A stretch of 34,564 nucleotides of DNA from Bryobacteraceae bacterium (GTDB lineage Bacteria; Acidobacteriota; Terriglobia; Bryobacterales; Bryobacteraceae): NCBI GenBank assembly GCA_030037375.1, contig JASHRP010000253.1, positions 1-34,564 on the forward strand, read 5' to 3'. Every line of letters starts with the position of its first letter. Position 1 is the first letter of the stretch. Below the pieces are notes generated by a model, which was not told the origin of the DNA, searched no databases, and saw only the letters and a list, made by a program, of their open reading frames with translations. Position numbers and translations under genes: made by a program. Of this stretch, positions 7,684 through 18,088 are shown in pieces.

Positions 7684-8463
7684 GTTGTAATACCCGTCCC
7701 GCTCGGCCAAGTCCAACTTCAGTCCGAAAAGCTCCGATAACCGCTCCGTGGTCAATACCTGGCGCTTCGCCTCATCCGCCACGATCTTCCCGTGCCGCAT
7801 CAGAATCACCCGCTCGATCTCAGGAATGAGATCGGAAAGAAAATGCGTCACCATCACGATCCCGATTCCCGATCCCGCCAATTTGCGGAGCGTGGCCCGA
7901 AGCTCCTGCTGCGCGAAAAGATCCAGCGCCGTGCTTGGCTCGTCCAGAATCAGCGCGCGCGGGTCATGCACCAGCGCCCGCGCCAGCAACAGCCTCCGGC
8001 CTTCCCCCGAGGACATCTGATCGGTGGTCCGTTCCGCCAGATGCCGCACCTCCAACTGATCCATGGCGCGCCACGCGCAAGCGCGCATCTCCTCGGTCAC
8101 CTCGTGATTCGGCCAGATGCCGATGCTCGAAAAAAATCCCGAAAGCACCATGTCCATGCCGGTAATGTCGCGGATGCAAAACGTCATCAGATCGCTGGTT
8201 ACGACTCCCAGCATGGACCGCAGCTCAAAAATATTCCAATGATCGCCGCCCAGGATCTTAAGCGACGATTCCTCGCGAGCCAGCGGATAGCACTCGCGCG
8301 TGATGGCTTTGATGAAGGTCGATTTTCCGCATCCGTTCGGCCCGATGATCGCGACGTGCTCCCCCGCGCCGATCTTGAGCGAAATATCGTCCAGCGCCTT
8401 GGTCTCGCCGCGCATCACCGTGACATGCTCGAACTCGATCAGAGCCGGTTCATCTATTTGCAT
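7675..8463 (-). CDS. Stand-alone ABC ATPase (YlmA/ModF-like)
   Basis: 262 residues. Walker A is GPNGCGKST (about 39-47), Walker B LILDEPSTALD, and the switch His is in MVTHF. The signature loop reads MSSGEGRR rather than LSGGQ, as in YlmA/ModF-type ATPases. No permease or binding protein adjoins it, so it either serves a transporter encoded elsewhere or is non-transport. It is divergent from the histidine phosphatase gene with 29 nt between starts, and its 3' end overlaps the VWFA gene by 9 nt in convergent orientation. Substrate unknown. Confidence 0.8.
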   Translation of the reverse strand: MQIDEPALIEFEHVTVMRGETKALDDISLKIGAGEHVAIIGPNGCGKSTFIKAITRECYPLAREESSLKILGGDHWNIFELRSMLGVVTSDLMTFCIRDITGMDMVLSGFFSSIGIWPNHEVTEEMRACAWRAMDQLEVRHLAERTTDQMSSGEGRRLLLARALVHDPRALILDEPSTALDLFAQQELRATLRKLAGSGIGIVMVTHFLSDLIPEIERVILMRHGKIVADEAKRQVLTTERLSELFGLKLDLAERDGYYNLW

Positions 8464-8492
8464 TCGAAACTTTCTATCTTAGAGGAAGCCCT

Positions 8493-9056
8493 ATGCCCGG
8501 CCAAATTTTTCTGATCCGGCACGGAGAAACCGAATGGAGCCGCTCCGGCCAGCACACCTCCCGCACTGACCTCCCGCTTACCGATGAAGGCCGCCGCCGA
8601 GCCCAAGCCGTCGGCGCGCTCCTCGCCGGAAAAAAATTTGCACTCGTGCTCGCAAGCCCCATGCGCCGCGCCCTCGACACCTGCCGCCTCGCCGGCTTTG
8701 AGCCGCAAGTCGAACCTAACCTCCACGAATGGGATTATGGCTCCTATGAGGGCCTGACCAGTCAGCAGATTCAGGAGACCGCGCCGCACTGGACCATCTG
8801 GACCGGCACGCCGCCCGGCGGAGAGTCGGCAGCGCAAGTCGCGTCTCGCGCCGATCGCGTCATCGATCGTTGCATCGATTCCGCCGGCTCCGTAGCGTTG
8901 TTCGGCCACGGCCATATGCTGCGCGTGATCGGAGCGAGATGGCTCGGCCTCGATCCCGATTCCGGCCGTTTCCTTGCTCTTTCCACCGGCTCCGTCAGCG
9001 TGCTCGGCTTTGAGCATGTAACCCGTGTCGTGAGTCTCTGGAATCAGACCGCATAA
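8493..9056 (+). CDS. Histidine phosphatase family protein (phosphoglycerate-mutase-like)
   Basis: 187 residues. The catalytic motif LIRHGETEW (about 7-15) carries the phospho-accepting His. The acid residue is probably in the HEWDYGSYEG segment, and the second active-site His in LFGHGHMLRV. These define a cytoplasmic phosphatase/mutase of branch 1 of the superfamily, which includes alpha-ribazole and sugar phosphatases. AGAGGAAG 4 nt before the ATG is a good ribosome binding site. It is the first gene of a close-packed trio with a UbiA-like membrane protein and a methyltransferase. The substrate is not deducible. Confidence 0.87.
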   Translation: MPGQIFLIRHGETEWSRSGQHTSRTDLPLTDEGRRRAQAVGALLAGKKFALVLASPMRRALDTCRLAGFEPQVEPNLHEWDYGSYEGLTSQQIQETAPHWTIWTGTPPGGESAAQVASRADRVIDRCIDSAGSVALFGHGHMLRVIGARWLGLDPDSGRFLALSTGSVSVLGFEHVTRVVSLWNQTA

Positions 9057-9063
9057 TAGAAAT

Positions 9064-9828
9064 GTGGGCGCTCGGTTGTGGCTGTGGCCGAACCTGCTGA
9101 GCTTGGATGCGCCGCTGGTGGCGCTGCTGTGGCAGACATTATTCATCCGCTGCTTCCATGCGTCGTCACAGGTTCTGACGCCCGCCCTCTTGGTCTCCGC
9201 CGTCTGGCTGATCTACGCGGCCGACCGCACGCTCGACGCCTGGAGCGGCTCCGGGCTTCGGCCGCGTCACGAGTTCTATCGCCGCCATTGGCGCGTGGTT
9301 CTTCCGGTTTGGACCGCAGTCCTCGCGCTGGCGTGTTGGCTGGCTTGGACCGGCCTTCCGCGTCCCGTCTTCGAGCACGGAGCATGGATAACGGCGGCCG
9401 TCGGCGTGTATTTCGTCGCGGTTCACGCCACGCGGCGGAAGTGGCCAAAAGAAGCCGCCGTCGCCGTCATCTTCGGTTTGGGTGCGTCGGTTGCGGCCTG
9501 GACCCGCGTGGAGACCCGCGCCGACGTGATCACCGTGATTCTGTTCTCCTGCCTGTGCTGGATCAATTGCGTTGCCATCGAGCATTGGGAAAGCGGGCGG
9601 AACGATTTTCCCGTGGCCTTGCTCTCCGCATGCGTCGGCATCGCGGCGATTGTGATTTTGGTCCGCGACCGCCCCATTCTCGGTTGCGCGGAAGCTCTTA
9701 GCGCGGCGGCCTTCGTTTTGCTCGATTTGCGGCGTCTCAAACTCTCCGCTGATGCGTTGCGCGTTCTGGCCGACGCAGCGCTGCTTAGCCCGATCTTCTT
9801 ACTCCCGCTCGCCGGAAGCGCGTTTTGA
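9064..9828 (+). CDS. Polytopic membrane protein, possibly UbiA superfamily
   Basis: 254 residues from GTG 9064, 7 nt after the phosphatase stop, with about seven hydrophobic segments. WLIYAADRTLD (about 49-59) resembles the first Asp-rich motif of UbiA prenyltransferases, but the leading N-D is missing. RPRHEFYRRH follows. A second acidic patch, IEHWESGRND (about residue 170), sits where a second Asp motif could lie. I infer a divergent UbiA-like fold that may handle a prenyl or lipid substrate; a non-enzymatic membrane protein is also possible. The stop overlaps the start of the methyltransferase gene. Confidence 0.6.
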   Translation: MGARLWLWPNLLSLDAPLVALLWQTLFIRCFHASSQVLTPALLVSAVWLIYAADRTLDAWSGSGLRPRHEFYRRHWRVVLPVWTAVLALACWLAWTGLPRPVFEHGAWITAAVGVYFVAVHATRRKWPKEAAVAVIFGLGASVAAWTRVETRADVITVILFSCLCWINCVAIEHWESGRNDFPVALLSACVGIAAIVILVRDRPILGCAEALSAAAFVLLDLRRLKLSADALRVLADAALLSPIFLLPLAGSAF

Positions 9829-10427
9829 ACTGCGACCGGATCGCTCGCGCGTACCGCTGGCTCGAATACGCGGCCTTCGGACGTGAGCTGGAGCGCCGCC
9901 GTTTCCGATACCTCGATCAAGTCACGAGCGCGCGCTGCGCCTTAATTCTGGGAGACGGCGACGGCCGCTTCCTCTCGCGCTTCCTCTCGCGATCGCACGC
10001 CTCCGTCGATTCAATCGATTCCAGCGCACGCATGCTCGAACTGTGCCGGGAACGCGTCGGCAACGAACGCGCAGCGTATCGCCACGGCGATGCTCTGAGC
10101 GTCCCCCTCGCTCCTTCGAGCTACGACCTGATCGTGACTCACTTCTTCCTCGATTGCTTCGATTCCTCAGGCCTCGGCCGGCTCGCCGCGCGAATTCGCA
10201 CCGCCGCTTGCCCCGGCGCGCTCTGGCTCATCTCGGAATTCCGCCAGCCGCTATGGGCCGCGCCGATCATTCGCGGACTCTATCTCTTCTTCCGCGTCAC
10301 CACTGGACTCCGCGTAACTCGCCTGGCCGATCATCGCCCCATCCTCCGGGCGCATGGCTTCAGCCTCTTGCGCGAAGAGACATCCTGGCGAGGTTTGCTG
10401 GCTTCGGAGTTATGGCGTCTCTCATAA
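9825..10427 (+). CDS. SAM-dependent methyltransferase, class I
   Basis: 200 residues. The start is a TTG that overlaps the previous TGA in TTGA, so translation is probably coupled. The SAM motif ALILGDGDGRFLSRFL (about 39-54) has the expected GxGxG-like loop, followed by an acidic strand end in VDSIDSSARML and YDLIVTHFFLDCF for motif IV. The sequence is compact and resembles ubiquinone/menaquinone-type methyltransferases only at superfamily level. Together with the UbiA-like neighbour, a role in quinone or lipid modification is a reasonable inference but unproven. The 3' end overlaps the aminotransferase gene. Confidence 0.78.
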   Translation: MNCDRIARAYRWLEYAAFGRELERRRFRYLDQVTSARCALILGDGDGRFLSRFLSRSHASVDSIDSSARMLELCRERVGNERAAYRHGDALSVPLAPSSYDLIVTHFFLDCFDSSGLGRLAARIRTAACPGALWLISEFRQPLWAAPIIRGLYLFFRVTTGLRVTRLADHRPILRAHGFSLLREETSWRGLLASELWRLS

Positions 10428-11528
10428 CAGCGCCAGCATTCGATCGATTTCGTCGTTAGTCATGTAGAAATGCGGCGAGGCCCGCACCCATCCCGCGCGC
10501 GACGCGGCGACGATTCGCTCTTCTCGCAACCTTGCCACAATCGCATCGGAGCTTTCCGCCGCCTTTCGGAAGCTCACGATCCCCGCCCCCGTTACCGGAG
10601 TCCGTTCGCCCAGCAACTCATATCCGCGCTGCCGCACGCCCTCCGCGATCTGATCGCCCAACTCCTGCACTCTTGGGCCGATGCGCTCCACGCCTACCTC
10701 TAAAACAAAGTTAATCGCGGCGCGCAGCCCGTAGCACCCGATCGTATTCAGCGTGCCGCACTCATAACGTCCGGCATCCGGTCTCAGCGTCAGATCGCGC
10801 ACGCCGTAATCGTTGAAATTCGCCGTATTCGTCCATCCGAACTCCACCGGTTCGACTTGTTCTTGCAGCTCCGGCGAAATGTAGAAGATCGCCTGGCCCT
10901 CCGGCCCGAACATCCACTTATGCCCGTCCGCCGCCAGCGCGCCGATCTTCGCCTTGCGCACATCCACCGGAAACACGCCGAGTCCCTGAATCCCGTCCAC
11001 AACGAAAATCGTGCCGCGCCGCGCGCAGATCTCGCCGATGGCATTCAGATCGGCTCTGTAGCCGCTTAAGAACTGCACGAAGCTCAACGCCAGCAACCGA
11101 GCGTCCTTCGCCGCCTCATCGATTCTTTCGAGCGGATCCGTCGCGCAGAGCCACGCGATTCTGACTCCCTTCGCTTGCAGCCTCTGCCACGGATACTGAT
11201 TCGCGGGAAACTCTTCTTTGAACGCGACGATCTTGTCTCCCGCGCGCCATTGCAATCCCATGGCGACCGTCGCCAGCCCCTCCGAAGTATTCTTGAGCAG
11301 CGCAATTTCGCGGGGTGACGCTCCCATCAGCCGCGCCGAACTGCGCCGCAGCGCCTCATACGTGTCCAGCCACTCGTCGTAACGCGCCGACGCCAGCTCG
11401 CATGACTCTTGCGAAAACCGGATCATCGCCTCCGCCGCCGGCTTCACCAGAGGCGCGATCGCCGCATGATTCAGCCAAATCAACTTCTGCGTGATTGGAA
11501 ATTGAGCGCGATAGTCCTCCAAGGTCAT
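10422..11528 (-). CDS. Class V aminotransferase-fold PLP enzyme
   Basis: 368 residues from ATG 11528. The open frame extends to 11732, but that part lies inside the divergent U32 gene and has no family features. Conserved features are WLNHAAIAPL near the start, the VVDGIQGLG strand with the PLP-nitrogen Asp, and ADGHKWM with the PLP-binding Lys (about residue 220). It belongs with isopenicillin-N-epimerase/cysteine-desulfurase-like enzymes. Substrate unknown. A TAAGCT hexamer is 7 nt upstream, but AAGAGA there could also serve as a weak ribosome binding site. Confidence 0.85.
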   Translation of the reverse strand: MTLEDYRAQFPITQKLIWLNHAAIAPLVKPAAEAMIRFSQESCELASARYDEWLDTYEALRRSSARLMGASPREIALLKNTSEGLATVAMGLQWRAGDKIVAFKEEFPANQYPWQRLQAKGVRIAWLCATDPLERIDEAAKDARLLALSFVQFLSGYRADLNAIGEICARRGTIFVVDGIQGLGVFPVDVRKAKIGALAADGHKWMFGPEGQAIFYISPELQEQVEPVEFGWTNTANFNDYGVRDLTLRPDAGRYECGTLNTIGCYGLRAAINFVLEVGVERIGPRVQELGDQIAEGVRQRGYELLGERTPVTGAGIVSFRKAAESSDAIVARLREERIVAASRAGWVRASPHFYMTNDEIDRMLALL

Positions 11529-11564
11529 TTCTCTTAGCTTACCCGCGTAAACGAAAATAGAAGT

Positions 11565-14030
11565 GTGAAGCCCGAAGTCTTGAGTCCCGCCGGTTATTGG
11601 CCGCAGCTTCAAGCTGCCATCGATGCCGGCGCCGACGCCGTGTACTTCGGCTTGACCCACTTCACCGCCCGCGCCAAGACCGGCTTCACCCTTGCCGAGC
11701 TTCCCGAAGCCATCCGCGCCCTGCATAGCCACGGCGTCAAAGGCTACGTCACCTACAATTCGCTCGTGTTCGATTCTGAATTAGCCGACGCCGCGCGCGG
11801 TCTCGCCTCCATCGCCGAGTCAGGCGCAGACGCCATCATCGTTCAGGATCTGGCGGTCGTGAAGCTAGCCCGCGAAATCGCTCCTGGCCTCGAAATCCAC
11901 GCGAGCACGCAGATGAGCGTCACCAACGCGGAGGGCGCTCGTTTCGCCCATGAGCTCGGCGTATCGCGTGTCGTTCTCGCTCGCGAGCTCTCGCTCGCCG
12001 AAATCCGCAAGCTCCGTGCCCAAACCGAAATCGGTCTAGAAGTCTTCGTTCACGGCGCGCTATGCGTCTCCTACTCCGGTCAATGCTTTTCTTCCGAGGC
12101 TTGGGGCGGCCGCAGCGCTAATCGAGGCCAATGCGCCCAGGCATGTCGCTTACCTTATGAAATGCTGGTCGACGGCCGCGAGCAACCGCTCGGCGACGCG
12201 CGCTACCTGCTCTCGCCCGGCGATCTATATGCTCTTCATCAGATCCCGGAGCTGGTTCAAACCGGCGTCACCGGTTTGAAGATTGAGGGCCGCTACAAAG
12301 ATGCCGAATATGTCGCGCTCGCCACGCGCGCCTACCGAAAAGCCGTCGACGAAGCGTGCGCCGGTCTTCCGCTCAGCGTTTCCCCGGGTGAAGAATCGCA
12401 ACTGGAGCAAGTTTATTCGCGGGGCCTCGGCCCGCACTTCCTCACCGGCACGAATCATCAGGCCGTAGTCAGAGGCCGTTCTCCACGCCATCGAGGCCTC
12501 CTCTGCGGACGTGTGGTCCGCGCTGGCCGCGATTCCATTACTATCGAACCGGAATCGATGGTGACGCTGAAACCCGGCGACGGCATCGTGTTCGATGCCG
12601 CCGATTGGCGCAGCCCGCAAGAGCCTGAAGAAGGCGGCCGCGTCTATCAAGCCGATCCGGTTCACGGCGGCCAAATCGAGCTCCGCTTCGCAAACGGCGC
12701 AGTCGACGCCTCACGCATCCGCCCCGGCGACTTAGTCTGGCGAACTCATGATCCGGCACTGGAGAAGACCGTCCGCGCTCAACCCGTATGCCGGCAGCCC
12801 GTGACTGTTCACGCGGTCGCTCACGCGGGCGAGCCCCTGCGCCTCACATGGACCGTGCGCGGCCGCTCCGTGGAAACCGTTTCGGACCAACCGCTCGAAT
12901 CCGCGCAGAATCGCTCGATCGACGAAGATTACCTCAGAGCCCAGCTCGGCCGCCTCGGTAACACGCCTTATGAGCTTGCTGGCGTCTCGCTCGATATCCA
13001 AGGCTCGCCCTTCGCTCCTGCCTCGCTCTTAAATCAGCTTCGCCGTCAAGCGGTCGAGGCTCTTCAGTCCCTTCAATCGGCCAGCCCGGCTATCGCTGTC
13101 TCTGATCCCGCCGCCGCGCTCCATCGGCTCTCCCCGGCTGCGGAATCGGCATCGCAACCCGCGCCCCCGCAACTCCATCTTCTGGTCCGCACACCGGAGC
13201 AACTCAAGGCCGCGATTGGCGTCCGCCCCGCTTCAATCACGCTCGATTACCTCGATCTCTACGGCCTGCTCCCGTCGATCGAACGAGTCAAATCATCGGG
13301 TATCGAGGCTCGCGTCGCCAGCCCGCGCGTTCTCAAACCCGGCGAGGAACGGATCGCCGATTTCCTCCTCAAGTGCGACTGTCCGATTCTCGTCCGCTCG
13401 GCCGGTCTTCTGGAAGCATTCGCGCACCGCCCGCACCCGCCCCTCACTGGCGATTTCAGCTTGAACGTCGCCAACGCCATCACCGCCCGCGACCTTCTCT
13501 CGCGCGGCCTCAGCCGCATCTCGCCTACTCACGATCTGAACGCGGAACAAATCGCGCAGCTCGCATGCCGAGCTGGTGCCGCAAACATCGAGGCCATCGT
13601 CTACCAGCACCTTCCCGTCTTCCACACCGAACACTGCGTCTTCTGCCGCTTCCTCTCGACCGGAACCAGCTATCGCGATTGTGGCCGTCCTTGCGAGCAC
13701 CACCGCGTCGAGCTCCGCGATTCCAACGGCCGCGCCCACCCCGTCATGGCCGACGTCGGCTGCCGCAACACCGTCTTCGGCGCGGAGGCGCAGGAGGCTT
13801 CGGCGCACCTGATGGATTGGGTCGCGGTTGGCATCCGCCATTTCCGCGCCGAGTTCGTCCACGAATCCGCCATGGCGGTCGAGCGCGTCGCCCGAGCCTT
13901 CGAAGACGCCCTCTCTCACCGCACGTCCCCATCGGACCTGCGCCACGCCCTCCGCGAAATCGCGCCCCAAGGAACCACGCAGGGCAGCCTTTACGTTCCC
14001 TCCTCCGCCGCATTCCCCGTCCTTCAGTAG
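11565..14030 (+). CDS. Tandem U32 family protein (RlhA/TrhP-like)
   Basis: 821 residues from GTG 11565. The N-terminal TIM-barrel part has the U32 signature EVFVHGALCVSYSGQC followed by GQCAQAC (about 159-195), giving cysteine spacing C-x6-C-x15-C-x3-C. In the family this quartet is linked to an iron-sulfur cluster. The middle region resembles DUF3656. A second, more divergent half carries another quartet, HCVFC and CGRPC (about 689-710). E. coli relatives hydroxylate 23S rRNA (RlhA, about 650 aa) or tRNA (TrhP, about 450 aa); RNA hydroxylation is inferred. Older annotation as a collagenase-like peptidase is doubtful. Confidence 0.85.
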   Translation: MKPEVLSPAGYWPQLQAAIDAGADAVYFGLTHFTARAKTGFTLAELPEAIRALHSHGVKGYVTYNSLVFDSELADAARGLASIAESGADAIIVQDLAVVKLAREIAPGLEIHASTQMSVTNAEGARFAHELGVSRVVLARELSLAEIRKLRAQTEIGLEVFVHGALCVSYSGQCFSSEAWGGRSANRGQCAQACRLPYEMLVDGREQPLGDARYLLSPGDLYALHQIPELVQTGVTGLKIEGRYKDAEYVALATRAYRKAVDEACAGLPLSVSPGEESQLEQVYSRGLGPHFLTGTNHQAVVRGRSPRHRGLLCGRVVRAGRDSITIEPESMVTLKPGDGIVFDAADWRSPQEPEEGGRVYQADPVHGGQIELRFANGAVDASRIRPGDLVWRTHDPALEKTVRAQPVCRQPVTVHAVAHAGEPLRLTWTVRGRSVETVSDQPLESAQNRSIDEDYLRAQLGRLGNTPYELAGVSLDIQGSPFAPASLLNQLRRQAVEALQSLQSASPAIAVSDPAAALHRLSPAAESASQPAPPQLHLLVRTPEQLKAAIGVRPASITLDYLDLYGLLPSIERVKSSGIEARVASPRVLKPGEERIADFLLKCDCPILVRSAGLLEAFAHRPHPPLTGDFSLNVANAITARDLLSRGLSRISPTHDLNAEQIAQLACRAGAANIEAIVYQHLPVFHTEHCVFCRFLSTGTSYRDCGRPCEHHRVELRDSNGRAHPVMADVGCRNTVFGAEAQEASAHLMDWVAVGIRHFRAEFVHESAMAVERVARAFEDALSHRTSPSDLRHALREIAPQGTTQGSLYVPSSAAFPVLQ

Positions 14031-14083
14031 GCAGCTCTTGATATGTCTGACCCTGAGAACAGCACATTCGAGGAGGTGAAGCG

Positions 14084-14308
14084 ATGATCTGGAAATCCGC
14101 TGTAATCTTCGAGCAGGCCGAGACCAATTGGGCGGCCTATGTTCCCGACTTGCCGGGCTGCGTCAGTACCGGAGAAACCCTGGAAGAAACCGAGCGCAAC
14201 GTCCGTGAAGCGATCTCCGGCCACCTCCAGACCCTCCGCGAATTCGGCGAGCCCGTCCCGGAACCCACCAGCGTCGTGAAGGAGATCGAAATCACTCCCG
14301 CCGCGTAG
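14084..14308 (+). CDS. HicB-family small protein, no HicA beside it
   Basis: 74 residues with a strong ribosome binding site GGAGGTGAAGCG before the ATG. The sequence NWAAYVPDLPGCVSTGETLEE, followed by VREAISGHLQTLREFGEPVPEP, is the typical HicB partial-RNase-H fold. HicB proteins usually neutralise the HicA mRNA interferase, but neither flank holds a HicA-like frame, and there is no added DNA-binding domain. It is therefore an orphan. It lies 53 nt after the U32 gene and 39 nt before acsA. Family firm, role unknown. Confidence 0.8.
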   Translation: MIWKSAVIFEQAETNWAAYVPDLPGCVSTGETLEETERNVREAISGHLQTLREFGEPVPEPTSVVKEIEITPAA

Positions 14309-14331
14309 GGCTCTGCCGAACATACCCCTCC

Positions 14332-14340
14332 TGATACAAT
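14332..14340 (+). promoter_or_regulatory. Extended -10 promoter of acsA, leaderless
   Basis: TGATACAAT is an extended -10 (TGn plus TACAAT, five of six). The ATG at 14348 follows after 7 nt, so the transcript should begin at the start codon. There is no purine-rich ribosome binding site and only a weak -35, as expected for an extended -10 promoter. Confidence 0.55.
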
Positions 14341-14347
14341 CCGTTCG

Positions 14348-16279
<1,932 letters not shown>

Positions 16280-16295
16280 TATAGGCGGTAGTGAC

Positions 16296-17414
16296 ATGAG
16301 GCTACCTGCTGCCATCGCAATCGCGGTTGTTCCGGCAGCGGTTTACGCACAGACGCCGCCTGCGCACCCCGACACGGTCATTCGTGCGACCACCAGACTT
16401 GTCGAAGTTCATGTAGTCGCTCGCGACGCCCAGGGGAGACACGTAACCAATCTCCGAAGCGAGGACTTCAAAGTCTTTGACGACGGCACAGCGCGACCGG
16501 TTGTCTCCTTTTCCATGGATGACACCTCCTCCGCAAGCGAAAAGTCCTCACCCGCTCGCGACTCCGGCCGGGGAGCGAACAACCGTGCGGCCGAAACGCC
16601 AATGGGCTATTCCGCGATCCTTCTGGACTGGCTCAATAGTTCCTTTTCTGACCGTCTACGCGGCGATGATGCGGTCCGAAAAGTGTTCAGTACGATTCCC
16701 GTGCGCCAACTGGTCGCCGTCTACGTCCTCGGCACTGAGCCGCCAAATTCGAAACATCCGCTGGCTCTGTTTAGCAATTTCAGCGACGACCAGGCCGATA
16801 TCGCGAGCATTATCGATGACCCTCTCGTCCTCCCGGGCCCTGATCTCGCGGAGTCACATGGAATCTTCGATGCACGGTACAGCGCCAGTGCACAAGGCGC
16901 CAGTGTGCAGCAGCAGGTGTTCGACTGGGACAACCGAATCATGGACACAGTGCGGGCCCTCTCGGATCTGGCGGACCGGATGGCTCGCCTGCCCGGCAGA
17001 AAGAGCGTGATCTGGCTCACCACCGGTTTTCCGGCGATCATCGATGCCAAAGTCATCCCAGGTATCAAAACGCCCGAAGGCATTTATCTCAAGGAAATCG
17101 ACCGAGTCTTGGCGAGGTTCAATCAGTTAAACATCGCTGTTCACACTGTCAACACGAAGGGGCTATCGGCAAGTGGTGGGCGCAGCTACGACGACACGTT
17201 AAAGGAATTCGCCGATCGCACCGGCGGCACGATGTTCTCGGACCGAAATGATATAGACACGGGCGTGCAGGTCGCGCTCGAAGACATGCACGATGGCTAC
17301 ACTCTAGGTTTTCTCGTGCCCGATGGAGCCCCCGCTGGCATGCACCGGATTAAAGTTCGGACCAGCAGGCGAAACGTGAACCTCGCCTACCGCGAGTCCT
17401 ACTATCCGAATTAA
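16296..17414 (+). CDS. Exported VWFA-related acidobacterial protein, short form
   Basis: 372 residues with a signal peptide (about 1-19, ending VYAQ). Segments VTNLRSEDFKVFDDG, LPGRKSVIWLTTGFP and YTLGFLVPDG match the VWFA-related acidobacterial family. As in the protein at 6232, the metal site is altered: ILLDWLNSSF stands where DxSxS would be. Unlike that paralogue it ends soon after the A domain and lacks the C-terminal beta region. AGGCGG 7 nt before the ATG is an acceptable ribosome binding site. It follows acsA by 16 nt. Probably extracytoplasmic; function unknown. Confidence 0.78.
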   Translation: MRLPAAIAIAVVPAAVYAQTPPAHPDTVIRATTRLVEVHVVARDAQGRHVTNLRSEDFKVFDDGTARPVVSFSMDDTSSASEKSSPARDSGRGANNRAAETPMGYSAILLDWLNSSFSDRLRGDDAVRKVFSTIPVRQLVAVYVLGTEPPNSKHPLALFSNFSDDQADIASIIDDPLVLPGPDLAESHGIFDARYSASAQGASVQQQVFDWDNRIMDTVRALSDLADRMARLPGRKSVIWLTTGFPAIIDAKVIPGIKTPEGIYLKEIDRVLARFNQLNIAVHTVNTKGLSASGGRSYDDTLKEFADRTGGTMFSDRNDIDTGVQVALEDMHDGYTLGFLVPDGAPAGMHRIKVRTSRRNVNLAYRESYYPN

Positions 17415-17452
17415 GCTACGATCCGGAGTGAGGCGCTGAACGTGATTTCAAG

Positions 17453-18088
17453 TCAGCGAACAACTTCGGTGAGTCGCGGCTCGCTGACAACCTCGTCCGG
17501 CTCAGTCCACATCTCAATCACCTGGGGCAGAGAGATGACGAAGACGACCAGCCATGAAATGATCACCGGGCTGTCCGTCAACATGTCCCTCCACCCGCCC
17601 GCCGGCATCCACAGCCACACTGCCCAGTAACCTGCCGCGAACCCAAGGAGAGCTTTTCGAAGAAATCGAAACGCAGCATCGTTGGCCTGCAGCCGCGCCG
17701 CCTCTTGCCGCTCATCCGGAGTCTCGTCGAGCAGGCGGCCGCCCACCTGATACCTCCGAAGGATCTCCTTCTGTTCGGCGGCGGAGAGCTCCTCGAAGTT
17801 GAGTCCATGCGCGACCTGTGCCCGATCGTCGAGACTCGACACGCAGCGCCATCTTCGGAAGGACCAGCGGGACCAATCTTTCAGCGCCGTGAGCGCAGCC
17901 ATCGCGGGAAGCAATAGCGCCCATTGGAGCTCAAGGAAGCGGTGATGGTCGCTGCCCAGCGTTATCAGCGCGCCTAGCAGCATGGTTACGTAAAACCACA
18001 AGACCTGACGCCGCCTGTATCGTCTGGTTCGCCACTTCAACGCCATCCGCAACCGTGAGCTTGCCTTCGATTTTTGAACTTCCATCAT
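17453..18088 (-). CDS. Membrane protein of unknown function, coupled to an XRE regulator
   Basis: 211 residues. A very basic N-terminus (about 1-28) precedes two hydrophobic segments (about 29-70), a soluble acidic loop containing LNFEELSAAEQKEILRRYQ, and two more hydrophobic segments (about 145-195). Its ATG overlaps the stop of the regulator gene by 4 nt, so the two are co-translated. I do not recognise a family. Small regulator/membrane protein pairs are common in bacteria, but nothing here fixes a role. Confidence 0.7.
   Translation of the reverse strand: MMEVQKSKASSRLRMALKWRTRRYRRRQVLWFYVTMLLGALITLGSDHHRFLELQWALLLPAMAALTALKDWSRWSFRRWRCVSSLDDRAQVAHGLNFEELSAAEQKEILRRYQVGGRLLDETPDERQEAARLQANDAAFRFLRKALLGFAAGYWAVWLWMPAGGWRDMLTDSPVIISWLVVFVISLPQVIEMWTEPDEVVSEPRLTEVVR

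Noticed and set aside
11529-11732. N-terminal extension of the class V aminotransferase frame
   Set aside because: It lies within the divergent U32 gene and lacks family similarity; ATG 11528 begins where the family begins.
14031-14083. TTGATA at 14038 as -35 of a HicB promoter
   Set aside because: No plausible -10 lies 16-18 nt downstream; the gene may be read from the U32 transcript.
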